The notes below the pieces were generated by a model. That model was not told where the DNA came from. It did not search any database and saw only the letters and a list, made by a program, of their open reading frames with translations. A stretch of DNA of 64,000 nt from NCBI RefSeq assembly GCF_003614435.1, contig NZ_CP025546.1, forward strand, positions 3,472,001 through 3,536,000, written 5' to 3'. Both the position numbers and the translations under genes were made by a program. Shown here in pieces: positions 35,510 through 44,004 of the stretch; the first letter of the stretch is position 1, and each line of letters starts with the position of its first letter. Origin of the DNA: Mycobacterium paragordonae (GTDB taxonomy: Bacteria > Actinomycetota > Actinomycetes > Mycobacteriales > Mycobacteriaceae).

Positions 35510-35611
35510 ATCGCTCCTTATCTGGATTCATTCAAGATTAGGTGGTCTGCCACCATGTTGCCCCGCACCGGCTGTGAAGTAAAGGTGATTTGTCGCACTA
35601 CACTGATAGGT
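35510..35611. promoter_or_regulatory. Divergent ahpC-oxyR promoter region
   Basis: The 102 bases between ahpC and oxyR must carry both promoters and, by analogy with other mycobacteria, OxyR-binding sites. A short inverted repeat GGTGG-4-CCACC lies at 35541-35554, and a GATAG half-site at 35605-35609 next to the oxyR start. These are only suggestive; the published mycobacterial OxyR motif is not matched cleanly. Confidence 0.5.
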
Positions 35612-36559
35612 ATGTCCGATAAGAGTTTCCAACCTACCCTGGCCGGCCTCCGGGCCTTCGTGGCGGTGGCGCAGAAACAGCATTTCGGCAGCGCCGCAAC
35701 GGTTCTCGGCCTCAGTCAGTCGACATTATCGCAGGCGCTGGCGACGCTGGAGACCGGGCTGGGGACCCACCTCGTCGAGCGTTCCACTCGCAGAGTTCGC
35801 ATCACGGCCGAGGGCGAACAACTGCTGCCGCTGGCTCGCGCCGTCGTCGACGCGGCGGAGGCCTTCACCCGCGCCGCCGCCGGTACCGGCGATCCGCTGG
35901 ACGGCACGGTCCGGCTCGGCTTGATCCCCACGGTCGCGCCCTACGTGCTGCCGGCGGTTCTGGCCGGGCTGCCGCGACGGCTGCCCGACCTGACGTTGCG
36001 GGTCGTGGAGGACAAGACCGAGCGGCTGCTGGGCTTGCTGCGCGACGGCGCGCTGGACGCGGCCCTGATCGCGCTGCCCGCCGACGCCGCGGGCCTCACC
36101 GCAATCGCCATGTACGAGGAGGATTTTGTGCTGGCACTGCCTCCCGGCCACGCGCTGTCGGGAAAGCAGCGGGTACCCGCTACCGTGCTCGCGGAGTTGC
36201 CGTTGCTGCTGCTGGACGAGGGTCACTGTCTGCGCGACCAGGCCCTGGACGCGTGCCGGGAGGCGGGGGTGCGCGCCGAGCCGGCCGACACCCGGGCGGC
36301 TTCGCTGGCGACGGCGGTGCAGTGTGTGGCCGGAGGACTGGGCGTGACCTTGATCCCGCAGACCGCCGTCGCGGTCGAAACCGCGCGCAGCAGTGTCGGT
36401 CTCGCCCGGTTCGCCGCACCGCGCCCGCACCGGCGCATCGGTCTGGTGTTTCGTTCCTCGTCCGGCCGCGACGAGTCCTATCGCCGGCTGGCCGGCATCA
36501 TCGCCGAACTGATCGCCGACAACCAGTCGGTGCACCGCGTGGACGACGACGGGGGTTAG
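35612..36559 (+). CDS. oxyR: LysR-family peroxide regulator OxyR
   Basis: A 315-residue complete OxyR. The N-terminal LysR helix-turn-helix ([28 protein letters not shown]) is followed by the substrate-binding-type domain. The redox-active cysteine pair C206 and C215 (GHCLRD...LDAC) has the same 9-residue spacing as C199/C208 of E. coli OxyR. Oxidation would form a disulfide and switch ahpC expression. ATG 35612 begins [10 protein letters not shown]. In M. tuberculosis the gene is broken by several mutations, whereas here it is intact. It is divergent from ahpC. Confidence 0.95.
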   Translation: MSDKSFQPTLAGLRAFVAVAQKQHFGSAATVLGLSQSTLSQALATLETGLGTHLVERSTRRVRITAEGEQLLPLARAVVDAAEAFTRAAAGTGDPLDGTVRLGLIPTVAPYVLPAVLAGLPRRLPDLTLRVVEDKTERLLGLLRDGALDAALIALPADAAGLTAIAMYEEDFVLALPPGHALSGKQRVPATVLAELPLLLLDEGHCLRDQALDACREAGVRAEPADTRAASLATAVQCVAGGLGVTLIPQTAVAVETARSSVGLARFAAPRPHRRIGLVFRSSSGRDESYRRLAGIIAELIADNQSVHRVDDDGG

Positions 36560-36568
36560 GTTCGGCGC

Positions 36569-37273
36569 ATGGAGAAAGTGATCGCAGTGCTGCGGCGGGC
36601 CGAATACGACGACGACTGGTGCGCGCGTCTTCGGGGGCCGGTGGCCACCGAATTGTCGGAACTGGGCCTGCCCGGGCTGACGGTGAACGTCCGCGACAGC
36701 GCGGTGCGCGACTCGCTGATGACGCTGACGACCCTGGACCCGCCGGCCGCCGCGGTGGTGAGCATGTGGACGCAGCAGTGTTACGGCGAGCAGATGTCGG
36801 CGGCCCTGCGGGTGCTGTCCGCCGAATGCGGGCAGCTCGCCGCCTACCTGGTCACCGAGTCGGTTCCGATGCCTGGGCCGGTATTCGAATCAGGTGAGCG
36901 CACAACGGGTTTGGCGAATATTGCGTTGCTGCGGCGACCGCAGGACCTGGATCAGGCGACCTGGCTTGACCGCTGGCAACTCAACCACACCCAGGTGGCC
37001 ATCGAGACCCAGTCCACATTCGGCTACACCCAGAACTGGGTGGTGCGCGCCCTTACCCCGGACGCTCCGGGAATCTCGGCCATCGTCGAGGAGTTGTTCC
37101 CGCTGGAGGCGGTCACCGACTTGAAGGCGTTCTTCGGCGCCGCCGACGACGCCGACCTACAACACCGGGTGGGCCGGATGGTGGCCAGCACTTCGGCCTT
37201 CGGCGCCAACGAGAACATCGACACGGTACCCACCAGCCGCTACGTGATCAGGACGCCGTTCCGGGAAGGGTAG
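36569..37273 (+). CDS. EthD-domain protein
   Basis: A 234-residue protein with ferredoxin-like alpha/beta units of the EthD/dabb type: MEKVIAVLRRAEYDDDWC and ALLRRPQDLDQATWLDRWQLNHTQVAIETQSTFGYTQNWVVRAL. EthD-like proteins accompany degradation of ethers or aromatic polyketides in other bacteria, but the role here is unknown. It starts 9 bases after the oxyR stop and 4 bases precede the next gene, so these genes may be co-transcribed. Confidence 0.75.
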   Translation: MEKVIAVLRRAEYDDDWCARLRGPVATELSELGLPGLTVNVRDSAVRDSLMTLTTLDPPAAAVVSMWTQQCYGEQMSAALRVLSAECGQLAAYLVTESVPMPGPVFESGERTTGLANIALLRRPQDLDQATWLDRWQLNHTQVAIETQSTFGYTQNWVVRALTPDAPGISAIVEELFPLEAVTDLKAFFGAADDADLQHRVGRMVASTSAFGANENIDTVPTSRYVIRTPFREG

Positions 37274-37277
37274 GCAG

Positions 37278-37721
37278 ATGACGACACTTCAGGATGCGGT
37301 GGCGCTGGCAGCGTCCGAAAGCGGACTCGCGGTGATATCCACGGTGCGCGCCGACGGGAGCGTGCAGGCGTCGCTGGTGAACGTCGGACTGCTGCCACAC
37401 CCGGCCGGGGGAGAGCCCGTGCTCGGTTTCACCACCTACGGCAAGGTCAAGCTGGCCAACCTGCGGGCCCGTCCCCAGCTGGCCGTCACGTTCCGCAACG
37501 GTTGGCAATGGGCCACCGTCGAAGGCCGCGCGGAGTTGGCCGGCCCGGACGACGGACAGGACTGGTTGTCGGACCCTGACCAGTTGCGGCTGTTGCTGCG
37601 CGACGTGTTCACCGCCGCCGGCGGCACCCACGACAACTGGGACGAGTACGACCGGGTCATGGCCGAGGAGCGGCGCGCGGTGGTGCTGATCCAGCCAACC
37701 CGCGTATATACCAACAGCTGA
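37278..37721 (+). CDS. F420-dependent PPOX-class oxidoreductase-like protein
   Basis: A 147-residue split-barrel flavin/deazaflavin protein: SESGLAVISTVRADGSVQASLVNVG, VLGFTTYGKVKLANLRARPQLAVTFRNGWQWATVEGRAEL, and DRVMAEERRAVVLIQPTRVY. This is the pyridoxamine-5'-phosphate-oxidase-like family in which many actinobacterial members bind F420 instead of FMN. ATG 37278 lies 4 bases after the EthD gene. The substrate is unknown. Confidence 0.85.
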   Translation: MTTLQDAVALAASESGLAVISTVRADGSVQASLVNVGLLPHPAGGEPVLGFTTYGKVKLANLRARPQLAVTFRNGWQWATVEGRAELAGPDDGQDWLSDPDQLRLLLRDVFTAAGGTHDNWDEYDRVMAEERRAVVLIQPTRVYTNS

Positions 37722-37789
37722 GCCTGATTGGCCGCACTCCTCAGCGGCCCGTCCCGGCCCGCATCGTCGCCCCGGCTAGGCTGCCAGGC

Positions 37790-38545
37790 GTGACGCTGCT
37801 GGTCGATGACGACAACCGGGTCCGCACTCTCACCCTGAACCGGCCCGAGGCCCTGAACGCATTCAACGAGGCGCTGTACGACGCCACCGCCCAGGCGCTG
37901 TTGGATGCCGCCGAGGATCCCGAGGTCGCCGTCGTCCTGCTGACCGGCGCGGGCCGTGCCTTCAGCGCCGGCACCGACCTGGCCGACATGCAGGCCATGA
38001 TCTCCGACCCCGACTTCACCCCCGGGAAGTACGGGTTCCGCGGTCTGATCGAGACCCTCAGCGCCTTTCCCAAGCCGCTGATCTGCGCCGTCAACGGCTT
38101 GGGGCTGGGCATCGGGACCACCATCCTCGGCTACGCCGATCTTGCCTTCATGTCGACCACCGCCCGGTTGAAATGCCCGTTCACCAGCCTGGGCGTCGCG
38201 CCCGAGGCGGCGTCGTCGTATCTGTTGCCGCAGCTGGTGGGTCGGCAGAACGCGGCGTGGTTACTGATGTCCTCAGAGTGGATCGACGCCGACGAGGCGC
38301 TGCGAATGGGATTGGTGTGGCGGGTCTGTGAGCCCGACGAGCTGTTGCCAGAGGCGCGCCGGCACGCCGATATTCTTGCCGCGCGGCCGATTTCGAGCCT
38401 GATGGCGGTCAAGCACACGATGGTCGAACCGATCCGTCCGGAGATCGCTGCGGCGACGGCACGGGAGAACGCACACTTCGCCGAGCTGATGGGTGGTCAG
38501 GCCAACGCCGCGGCGCTGGCAGATTTCGGGAACCGGCGGCGCTGA
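37790..38545 (+). CDS. Enoyl-CoA hydratase/isomerase
   Basis: A 251-residue crotonase-fold enzyme. VRTLTLNRPEALNAFNEALYDA starts the fold; the oxyanion-hole loop is GAGRAFSAGTDLADMQ, followed by AFPKPLICAVNGLGLGIGTTILGYADLAFMS. In place of the catalytic glutamates of standard hydratases it shows LGVAPEAASSYLLPQLVG, where Glu is kept once, so it may be an isomerase or other crotonase member. The start is GTG 37790. It probably takes part in fatty-acid or sterol side-chain breakdown (inference). Confidence 0.87.
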   Translation: MTLLVDDDNRVRTLTLNRPEALNAFNEALYDATAQALLDAAEDPEVAVVLLTGAGRAFSAGTDLADMQAMISDPDFTPGKYGFRGLIETLSAFPKPLICAVNGLGLGIGTTILGYADLAFMSTTARLKCPFTSLGVAPEAASSYLLPQLVGRQNAAWLLMSSEWIDADEALRMGLVWRVCEPDELLPEARRHADILAARPISSLMAVKHTMVEPIRPEIAAATARENAHFAELMGGQANAAALADFGNRRR

Positions 38546-38564
38546 GCGGCCGTGCGCGGACCGG

Positions 38565-38786
38565 TCAAGCGGACTTCTGAGCGGACCCCAAAGAAGACGA
38601 CGCGGGCTCCAGTTCAGCCTGATTGACGCGCGCGGCGGAGATGATGGCCCGCAGCGTCCGGCGGCAGCGCCCGCAGTCACCTCCGGCGCCACACAGCGCG
38701 GCCACTTCCTTGCAGGTCGAGGCGCCCCGTGAAACGGCGTCACACACCGTGTGGTTGGTGGCTCCGACGCACAGGCACACGTACAT
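38565..38786 (-). CDS. bfd: Bacterioferritin-associated ferredoxin (Bfd-like)
   Basis: A 73-residue [2Fe-2S] protein. Cluster ligands form the pattern CxC (C4, C6: MYVCLC) and CGAGGDCGRC (about residues 32-41), as in BFD-type domains, with the helical RRTLRAIISAAR after it. In other bacteria Bfd passes electrons into bacterioferritin to release stored iron. It is divergent from bfrA with IdeR boxes between. ATG 38786 is the first start and has no strong ribosome-binding site. The gene symbol is by family analogy. Confidence 0.85.
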   Translation of the reverse strand: MYVCLCVGATNHTVCDAVSRGASTCKEVAALCGAGGDCGRCRRTLRAIISAARVNQAELEPASSSLGSAQKSA

Positions 38787-38831
38787 CAGCGGACACCACC
38801 CGCAAATGCGGAGGGCGCGTAGTGTGTGCTC

Positions 38832-38837
38832 ATATTA
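38832..38837 (-). promoter_or_regulatory. Candidate -10 element of bfd
   Basis: On the minus strand these bases read TAATAT, about 45 bases upstream of the bfd ATG. They overlap the first IdeR box (38835-38853), the arrangement expected for repression by iron-loaded IdeR. Confidence 0.35.
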
Positions 38838-38853
38838 GTGGAGTCTAACCTAA
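38835..38853. promoter_or_regulatory. IdeR iron box 1
   Basis: TTAGTGGAGTCTAACCTAA fits the 19-bp IdeR consensus TTAGGTTAGGCTAACCTAA at 14 positions, with a perfect right half. Paired with the second box 24 bases away, this is the tandem arrangement known for the bfrA promoter of M. tuberculosis. Confidence 0.85.
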
Positions 38854-38858
38854 GTGAG

Positions 38859-38877
38859 TTAGCAGAGTCTAACCTAA
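38859..38877. promoter_or_regulatory. IdeR iron box 2
   Basis: TTAGCAGAGTCTAACCTAA, differing from box 1 at only two positions and offset by 24 bases. It lies 187 bases upstream of bfrA, on the same helical face as box 1 within about two turns. Confidence 0.85.
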
Positions 38878-39063
38878 CTAAAAACGACTGATCACACTTA
38901 CGCCACGACGAGACGCGCCGACGGCGCAGTTAAGCGTGGGCTCAGTTGCCTTGGCTGCACTAGATTGAAAACGGCACCCAACGGTGCTGCTCCACCCGTA
39001 CGGCGCGCTACAGCCCAGTGCGCCCGCGGATCGACTGACAGCCTTCACACCGTAGGAGTGACC

Positions 39064-39543
39064 ATGCAAGGCGATCCAGACGTTCTACGTCTCCTCAACG
39101 AACAGTTGACCAGCGAACTGACCGCGATCAACCAGTACTTCCTGCACTCGAAAATGCAGGACAACTGGGGATTCACCGAACTCGCGAAGCACACGCGGGC
39201 GGAGTCGTTCGACGAGATGCGGCACGCCGAAGCGATCACCGACCGCATCCTGCTGCTGGACGGCCTGCCGAACTACCAGCGGATCTTCTCCCTGCGCATC
39301 GGCCAGACTCTGCGCGAACAATTCGAGGCCGACCTGGCGATTGAGCACGAAGTTTTGAACCGGCTCAAGCCGGGCATCATCATGTGCCGCGAAAAGCAGG
39401 ACAGCACCAGCGCGATTCTGCTGGAAGGGATCGTCGCCGACGAGGAATCGCACGTCGACTATCTCGAGACGCAGCTGGAGCTGATGGACAAGCTGGGCGA
39501 GGAGCTCTACTCCGCCCAGTGCGTCTCGCGCCCGCCGAGCTGA
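39064..39543 (+). CDS. bfrA: Bacterioferritin BfrA
   Basis: A 159-residue bacterioferritin, subunit of the 24-mer iron-storage shell. The ferroxidase glutamates are in LLNEQLTSELTAINQYFLH (E18), E51 and H54 of FDEMRHAEAI, and further acidic residues in the second half (AIEHEVLNRLKPGI; ADEESHVDYLETQLELMDKLG). Met52 in FDEM is the expected axial haem ligand. ATG 39064 follows GGAGTGACC. Sequence and place match M. tuberculosis bfrA (Rv1876). Expression is expected to be activated by Fe-IdeR. Confidence 0.97.
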   Translation: MQGDPDVLRLLNEQLTSELTAINQYFLHSKMQDNWGFTELAKHTRAESFDEMRHAEAITDRILLLDGLPNYQRIFSLRIGQTLREQFEADLAIEHEVLNRLKPGIIMCREKQDSTSAILLEGIVADEESHVDYLETQLELMDKLGEELYSAQCVSRPPS

Positions 39544-39619
39544 TACCGGAGCGCCCGCTTACGCCTCCACGGATCGGCACCGGCAACCACAGGGATCCGA
39601 CGCCGACGGGAAGGCCGCC

Positions 39620-41686
39620 ATGACAAGCTCGAGATCGACGGTCGCCGCACCCGCGCCGGCCGCTGATCTCGCGCCCGGCAGCACGCTGATCACGCCCGGG
39701 CGACGCAACTTCATCTTTGCCGCGATCGCGCTCGGAATGCTGCTCGCGGCCCTCGACCAGACCATCGTCGCCACCGCGCTGCCGACCATCGTCGCCGACC
39801 TGGGCGATGCCGGCCGTCAATCATGGGTGGTCACCAGTTACCTGCTGGCCTCGACGATCGTCACCGCGCTGGTCGGCAAACTCGGTGACATCTTCGGCCG
39901 CAAACGGGTTTTCGAAGTCGCCGTGCTGTTTTTCGTCGTGGGGTCGGTGCTGTGCGGGCTGGCGCAGTCGATGACCATGCTGGTGGGCGCGCGGGCCCTG
40001 CAGGGCATCGGCGGTGGGGCCATCACCGTCACGGCCAGCGCCTTGATCGGCGAGGTGGTGCCGCTGCGCGAGCGTGGCCGTTACCAGGGCATTCTTGGCG
40101 CGGTCTTTGGCGTCACCACGGTCGTCGGCCCGTTACTCGGCGGCTATTTCACCGACTACCTGACCTGGCGCTGGGCGTTCTGGATCAATCTGCCGGTCTC
40201 GCTGGTGGTGATCTGCGTGGCGGCCGCGGCGATTCCGGCGCTGAAGTCGGCCACCAAACCCGTGGTGGATTACGCCGGGATCGTCTTCATCGGCCTGGGC
40301 GCGGCCTGCCTGACCCTGGCCACCAGCTGGGGCGGCACCGTCCATCCCTGGGGTTCACCGACGATCATCGGGCTCTTCGCGGCCGCCGCGGTGTCCCTGG
40401 CCGTGTTCGTCTGGGTGGAAAACCGCGCGGCCGCACCGATTCTGCCGATCCGGTTGTTCGGCAGCCCGGTATTCACCGTCTGCTGTGTGCTGTCGTTCGT
40501 CGTCGGGTTCGCGATGCTGGGCGCGATGACATTCCTGCCCACCTTCATGCAGTACGTCAACGGAGTCTCGGCCACCACGTCGGGTCTGCGGACGCTGCCG
40601 ATGGTGGTCGGGATGCTGATCACCTCGACCGGCAGTGGCACCGTGGTCGGCCGGACCGGACGCTACAAGATCTTCCCGGTCGTCGGCACCGCGCTGATGA
40701 CGCTCGCTTTCCTGCTGATGTCCACCATGGACAAGTCGACGTCGGCGCTGCTGCAGTCGGTGTACCTGCTCATTCTTGGGGCCGGCATCGGCCTGTCCAT
40801 GCAGGTTCTGGTGCTCATCGTGCAGAACACGTCGGACTTCGAGGACCTCGGTGTCGCCACCTCAGGGGTGAGCTTCTTCCGCACCATCGGCAGCTCGTTC
40901 GGGGCGGCCATCTTCGGATCCCTGTTCGTCAACTTTCTCAGCTCGCGACTGGCCGCGGCGCTGGCGGAGACCGGGGCGACTCCGGACGCGGTGAGTTCGC
41001 CCGCGGCGCTGCACCGGCAACCGCCGGCCGTGGCCGCGCCGATCGTGCACGCCTACGCCGAGTCGCTGTCCCAGGTTTTCCTGTGGGCCGCACCGGTCGC
41101 GGCGGCCGGCTTCGTCTTGGCCCTGTTCCTGCGCGAGGTCCCGTTGCGCGACATTCACAACAGCGCGGTCGACATCGGCGACGGGTTCGGCATGCCGACC
41201 ACCGATACGCCGGAACGCCTGCTGGAGAACGCGATTGCGCGCATGCTGCGCGGCGAGCCCGGGGTGCGGTTGCGCAGCATCGCGATGCGGCCCGATTGCC
41301 GGCTCGACGTTGCGGGGCTGTGGGCGTTGCTGCGGGTCAACCGCTACACGCAGTTCTTCGGCTCCGCGCGCCTCACCGACATCGGCGACAATCTGCAGAT
41401 TCCCTTCGAGGTGCTCGAACCCACCTTCAACCGATTGGTCGCCGCGGGTTATGTAACGCGCGAGGGGGATCGGCTCTGGCTCACACCCGCGGGCTTCGAG
41501 CAGGTGCAGTATGTGTATTCACTGCTGCTGGCCTGGATCATCGACAAGCTCTCCCGCTCGCCCGGTTTCGCCGTCCGCCCCGACCGCAGCCAAGTGGAGG
41601 CCGCACTGGGCCGGGTCGCATATCGCGTTATCGCGCAACGCGATTGGAACGAGGACACCGCGACCGAGGCTATTGCGAGTCGTTGA
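39620..41686 (+). CDS. DHA2-family (EmrB/QacA) multidrug efflux transporter with C-terminal extension
   Basis: A 688-residue MFS protein with about 14 transmembrane segments in the first ~510 residues. Antiporter motifs are [21 protein letters not shown] (motif near TM1) and [14 protein letters not shown] (motif A). The extra ~150 residues after the last TM segment contain [40 protein letters not shown] and a terminal helix, resembling a winged helix-turn-helix of the MarR/PadR type. It matches Rv1877. It would export drugs or lipophilic compounds using the proton gradient. The stop overlaps the convergent PPE gene by 17 bases. Confidence 0.88.
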   Translation: MTSSRSTVAAPAPAADLAPGSTLITPGRRNFIFAAIALGMLLAALDQTIVATALPTIVADLGDAGRQSWVVTSYLLASTIVTALVGKLGDIFGRKRVFEVAVLFFVVGSVLCGLAQSMTMLVGARALQGIGGGAITVTASALIGEVVPLRERGRYQGILGAVFGVTTVVGPLLGGYFTDYLTWRWAFWINLPVSLVVICVAAAAIPALKSATKPVVDYAGIVFIGLGAACLTLATSWGGTVHPWGSPTIIGLFAAAAVSLAVFVWVENRAAAPILPIRLFGSPVFTVCCVLSFVVGFAMLGAMTFLPTFMQYVNGVSATTSGLRTLPMVVGMLITSTGSGTVVGRTGRYKIFPVVGTALMTLAFLLMSTMDKSTSALLQSVYLLILGAGIGLSMQVLVLIVQNTSDFEDLGVATSGVSFFRTIGSSFGAAIFGSLFVNFLSSRLAAALAETGATPDAVSSPAALHRQPPAVAAPIVHAYAESLSQVFLWAAPVAAAGFVLALFLREVPLRDIHNSAVDIGDGFGMPTTDTPERLLENAIARMLRGEPGVRLRSIAMRPDCRLDVAGLWALLRVNRYTQFFGSARLTDIGDNLQIPFEVLEPTFNRLVAAGYVTREGDRLWLTPAGFEQVQYVYSLLLAWIIDKLSRSPGFAVRPDRSQVEAALGRVAYRVIAQRDWNEDTATEAIASR

Positions 41687-43349
41687 GCCAGCTCCCGGGC
41701 AGCAACGGCATCCTCGGCCCGTCGCCGAACCCGTCACCGGCCAGCGTTGTCAATCCGGCGGCGCCACTGAGGGATTCGTCGGACACCGTGCCCGCGAAAC
41801 CCATTGTCTGCGCGCCCCGCTCGGAGGCCTGGGCCGACGGCGGCCCGTCCCACTGGGGGTCCCGTTGGGGGTCCCATTGTGGGTTGACGTCGACATTCAT
41901 GTCCAGGAACTCGTCGCCGAACCCGCGGTTTCTGGCCGCGCGGCGGCGCCGGGCCCGCCCCTGCTCGCGAGCCGCGGCAGCGGCCGCCTGGGCAGCGCTG
42001 TCGGGTTGTGACGCCTGCCTTTTCGCCGCGGAGCTCGCCTTCGCGCTGAGCCCGGAACCGAATCCGATCCCGGGTGGCACCGCGTAAGGCGGTGTGAAGC
42101 CGGCCCCACCCGCGGCGGGCGATGCCGGCGGCGAGGGAGAAGGGGATGGCGGCCCCGCCGTCGTGTGCGGCGCCGGCGCCGGCGCCGACGCGGGTGCCGC
42201 GGCCGGCGCGGTGGTCGAGGACAGCCCTGCCACCGGTAGCGGAGGCTGGGCGGCGATCGGAACCATCGCCGGCGCCGCGACCGGTTGCGGCAGCGCGGCC
42301 AGCCCGGCCAGTCCGGCGAGGCCGCCCGCCGAGGCAAGCGGGGCAGCGGCCACCGGGAGCGCGGCGGCCAGCGCAGCCGGCTGGCTGGTCAGGGTGAAGA
42401 CCTCGGCAAGGTGGGTCGGCCAGTCGAACAACTCCAGGCTGACGAGGTACTGCACGGCCAGCACCGGGTTGGTCTGCAGATAGACGAAGAACTGCTGAAA
42501 ATCCTCGCCCAATTCCAGCGTCCGGGCCACCCAGAAAGCCGCGACGGTCGGATCGGTGTAGTAGTCGTATTCAAGGCCGTTCAGCGTGCCTTCGGCGGGA
42601 TTCCAGTCGTAGCCGAAGTTCCGCAGGACGTTGGCGACGAAGTCGTCCAGCGCGTTGTCGACCAGTGGATCGTGGGCGATCGTGTCGTTCCCAATGCCCA
42701 ACTGCTGCAGGATCGCATCGAGCTGCGGGTTGTTGATCAAATTCTCGAATTGCGTGAACGGGTTGAGCTGCGGATTGCTCATGAAGTCCTGGTAGGCCTG
42801 CAGCGGGTTCTGCAGGATCTGCGGTGCCGGGTCGGCCGGGGGCGCAGCGGCCAGCGCCGAATCGGACGCGGCTTGGTAGCCGCTCATGGTGGCGGCGGCC
42901 TGAGTCCACATGCGGGCGTAGTCGGTCTCATTCAGCGCGATCGGGATGGTGTTGATGCCGAAGAAGTTGGTTGCCAGCAGTGCGCCGTGCACGGCGTGAT
43001 TCGCCGCGAGTTCGGGCAGCGTCGGCATAGTGGCCAGTGCCGTCAGGTAGGCCGCCGCCATGGCTTCTTCGCGTGCCGCGTTCTCGGCGCTGCTCTGGCC
43101 GGCCTGGGTCAACCAGTTCAGGTAGGGCAGGTGGGCTTCCACGTAGGCCTGCGCGCTGGGTCCCGCCCAGGCTGCGCCCTGCACCGCTCCCAGCACCGCG
43201 ACGAGTTCGGCTGCAACGGTGGCGTATTCAGCGCTGAGCGCCGACCACGCCGAAGCGGCGGCGAGCAGCGCACCCGGCCCAGGGCCGCTGCTCAACAGCG
43301 CCGAGTGCACCTCGGGAGGCGCGGCCATCCACCCGCTGAAGCCCGTCAC
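41670..43349 (-). CDS. PPE family protein, PPW subfamily
   Basis: A 559-residue PPE protein. The N-terminal PPE domain of ~180 residues starts [22 protein letters not shown] and has the WxG-like [14 protein letters not shown]. The C-terminus carries GFAGTVSD and PLLPGSW, the pair of motifs that defines the PPE-PPW group. Between them is a Pro/Ala-rich variable region (about residues 370-450) and a basic stretch [15 protein letters not shown] proteins are exported by type VII (ESX) systems, usually with a PE partner; none is adjacent here. GTG 43349 is chosen since PPW members begin with a short leader before the PPE motif. Confidence 0.9.
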   Translation of the reverse strand: MTGFSGWMAAPPEVHSALLSSGPGPGALLAAASAWSALSAEYATVAAELVAVLGAVQGAAWAGPSAQAYVEAHLPYLNWLTQAGQSSAENAAREEAMAAAYLTALATMPTLPELAANHAVHGALLATNFFGINTIPIALNETDYARMWTQAAATMSGYQAASDSALAAAPPADPAPQILQNPLQAYQDFMSNPQLNPFTQFENLINNPQLDAILQQLGIGNDTIAHDPLVDNALDDFVANVLRNFGYDWNPAEGTLNGLEYDYYTDPTVAAFWVARTLELGEDFQQFFVYLQTNPVLAVQYLVSLELFDWPTHLAEVFTLTSQPAALAAALPVAAAPLASAGGLAGLAGLAALPQPVAAPAMVPIAAQPPLPVAGLSSTTAPAAAPASAPAPAPHTTAGPPSPSPSPPASPAAGGAGFTPPYAVPPGIGFGSGLSAKASSAAKRQASQPDSAAQAAAAAAREQGRARRRRAARNRGFGDEFLDMNVDVNPQWDPQRDPQWDGPPSAQASERGAQTMGFAGTVSDESLSGAAGLTTLAGDGFGDGPRMPLLPGSWLNDSQ

Positions 43350-43382
43350 TACCCCTCCCCACCCGGCCTTCTATGAGAACCA

Positions 43383-43404
43383 CATGTTTTGAACATGATT
43401 TTCA
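43383..43404. promoter_or_regulatory. Zur-like / palindromic operator upstream of the PPE gene
   Basis: A perfect inverted repeat CATGTT-TTG-AACATG lies at 43383-43397. Overlapping it, the minus strand reads TGAAAATCATGTTCA (43390-43404), which resembles the palindromic mycobacterial zinc-uptake-regulator box with TGAAAA...TTTTCA arms. It is 34-55 bases upstream of the PPE start and about 70 bases upstream of the divergent CxxC gene. Which regulator binds is not decided. Confidence 0.4.
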
Positions 43405-43472
43405 TTTGCATCAAGGTAGCGCGCGGGTGGTGTTCGGTTCAAGTACGAATCGGCCGGGCGTACCATCTCGCC

Positions 43473-43967
43473 ATGAGCCGAATCGGAAGTTTCGCGGACG
43501 ACGATGTCGCCGGCTGGGTCCTGAAATCCCCTGAACTCGGCGGTGCGATGGCCAATTTCAGCCGAGCGGTCTACACCAGCAACCGGTTGCCGCTGCGCAC
43601 CCGCGAGATCGCGCGGGCGGTGATCGCCGACAACAACGAATGCATCGTTTGCGCCAATACCCGTGACGCAGACGGCCCGGCGGCCGGGGTCGACGAAGAC
43701 CTCTACCACCACGCGACCGAGTGGCGGACCTGGCCGGGGTACAGCGAGCAGGAGCGGCTGGCGGCCGAGTTCGCGCACCGCTTCTCCACCGATCACACCG
43801 AGCTGCGTGACGACGAGGACTTCTGGAGCCGGGCCGCCGAACACTTCTCCGACGAGCTGCTCGCCGACCTGGCGATCTCGTGCGCACTCTGGGTCGGCAT
43901 GGGCCGGGTGCTGCGCACCCTGGACATCGGGCAGGCGTGCAAGCTGACCCTGCCCAGCCGAGCCTGA
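43473..43967 (+). CDS. Carboxymuconolactone-decarboxylase/AhpD-like protein
   Basis: A 164-residue helical protein of the CMD/AhpD superfamily. The redox motif CxxC is in AVIADNNECIVCANTRDAD, preceded by LPLRTREIARAV, the usual helix before the active site. It may be a thiol peroxidase partner or an unknown oxidoreductase. ATG 43473 (MSRIGSFADDD) is the start after the divergent PPE gene. It is 37 bases upstream of glnA3 on the same strand. Confidence 0.82.
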   Translation: MSRIGSFADDDVAGWVLKSPELGGAMANFSRAVYTSNRLPLRTREIARAVIADNNECIVCANTRDADGPAAGVDEDLYHHATEWRTWPGYSEQERLAAEFAHRFSTDHTELRDDEDFWSRAAEHFSDELLADLAISCALWVGMGRVLRTLDIGQACKLTLPSRA

Positions 43968-44004
43968 TCCGGGGCGTATCAGCCGGAACCGCAGAATGGC
44001 TGCC

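Noticed and set aside
39952..42087. A 711-codon frame overlapping the MFS and PPE genes
   Set aside because: Arg/Gly/His-rich translation typical of an off-frame shadow; both overlapping genes have clear family motifs.
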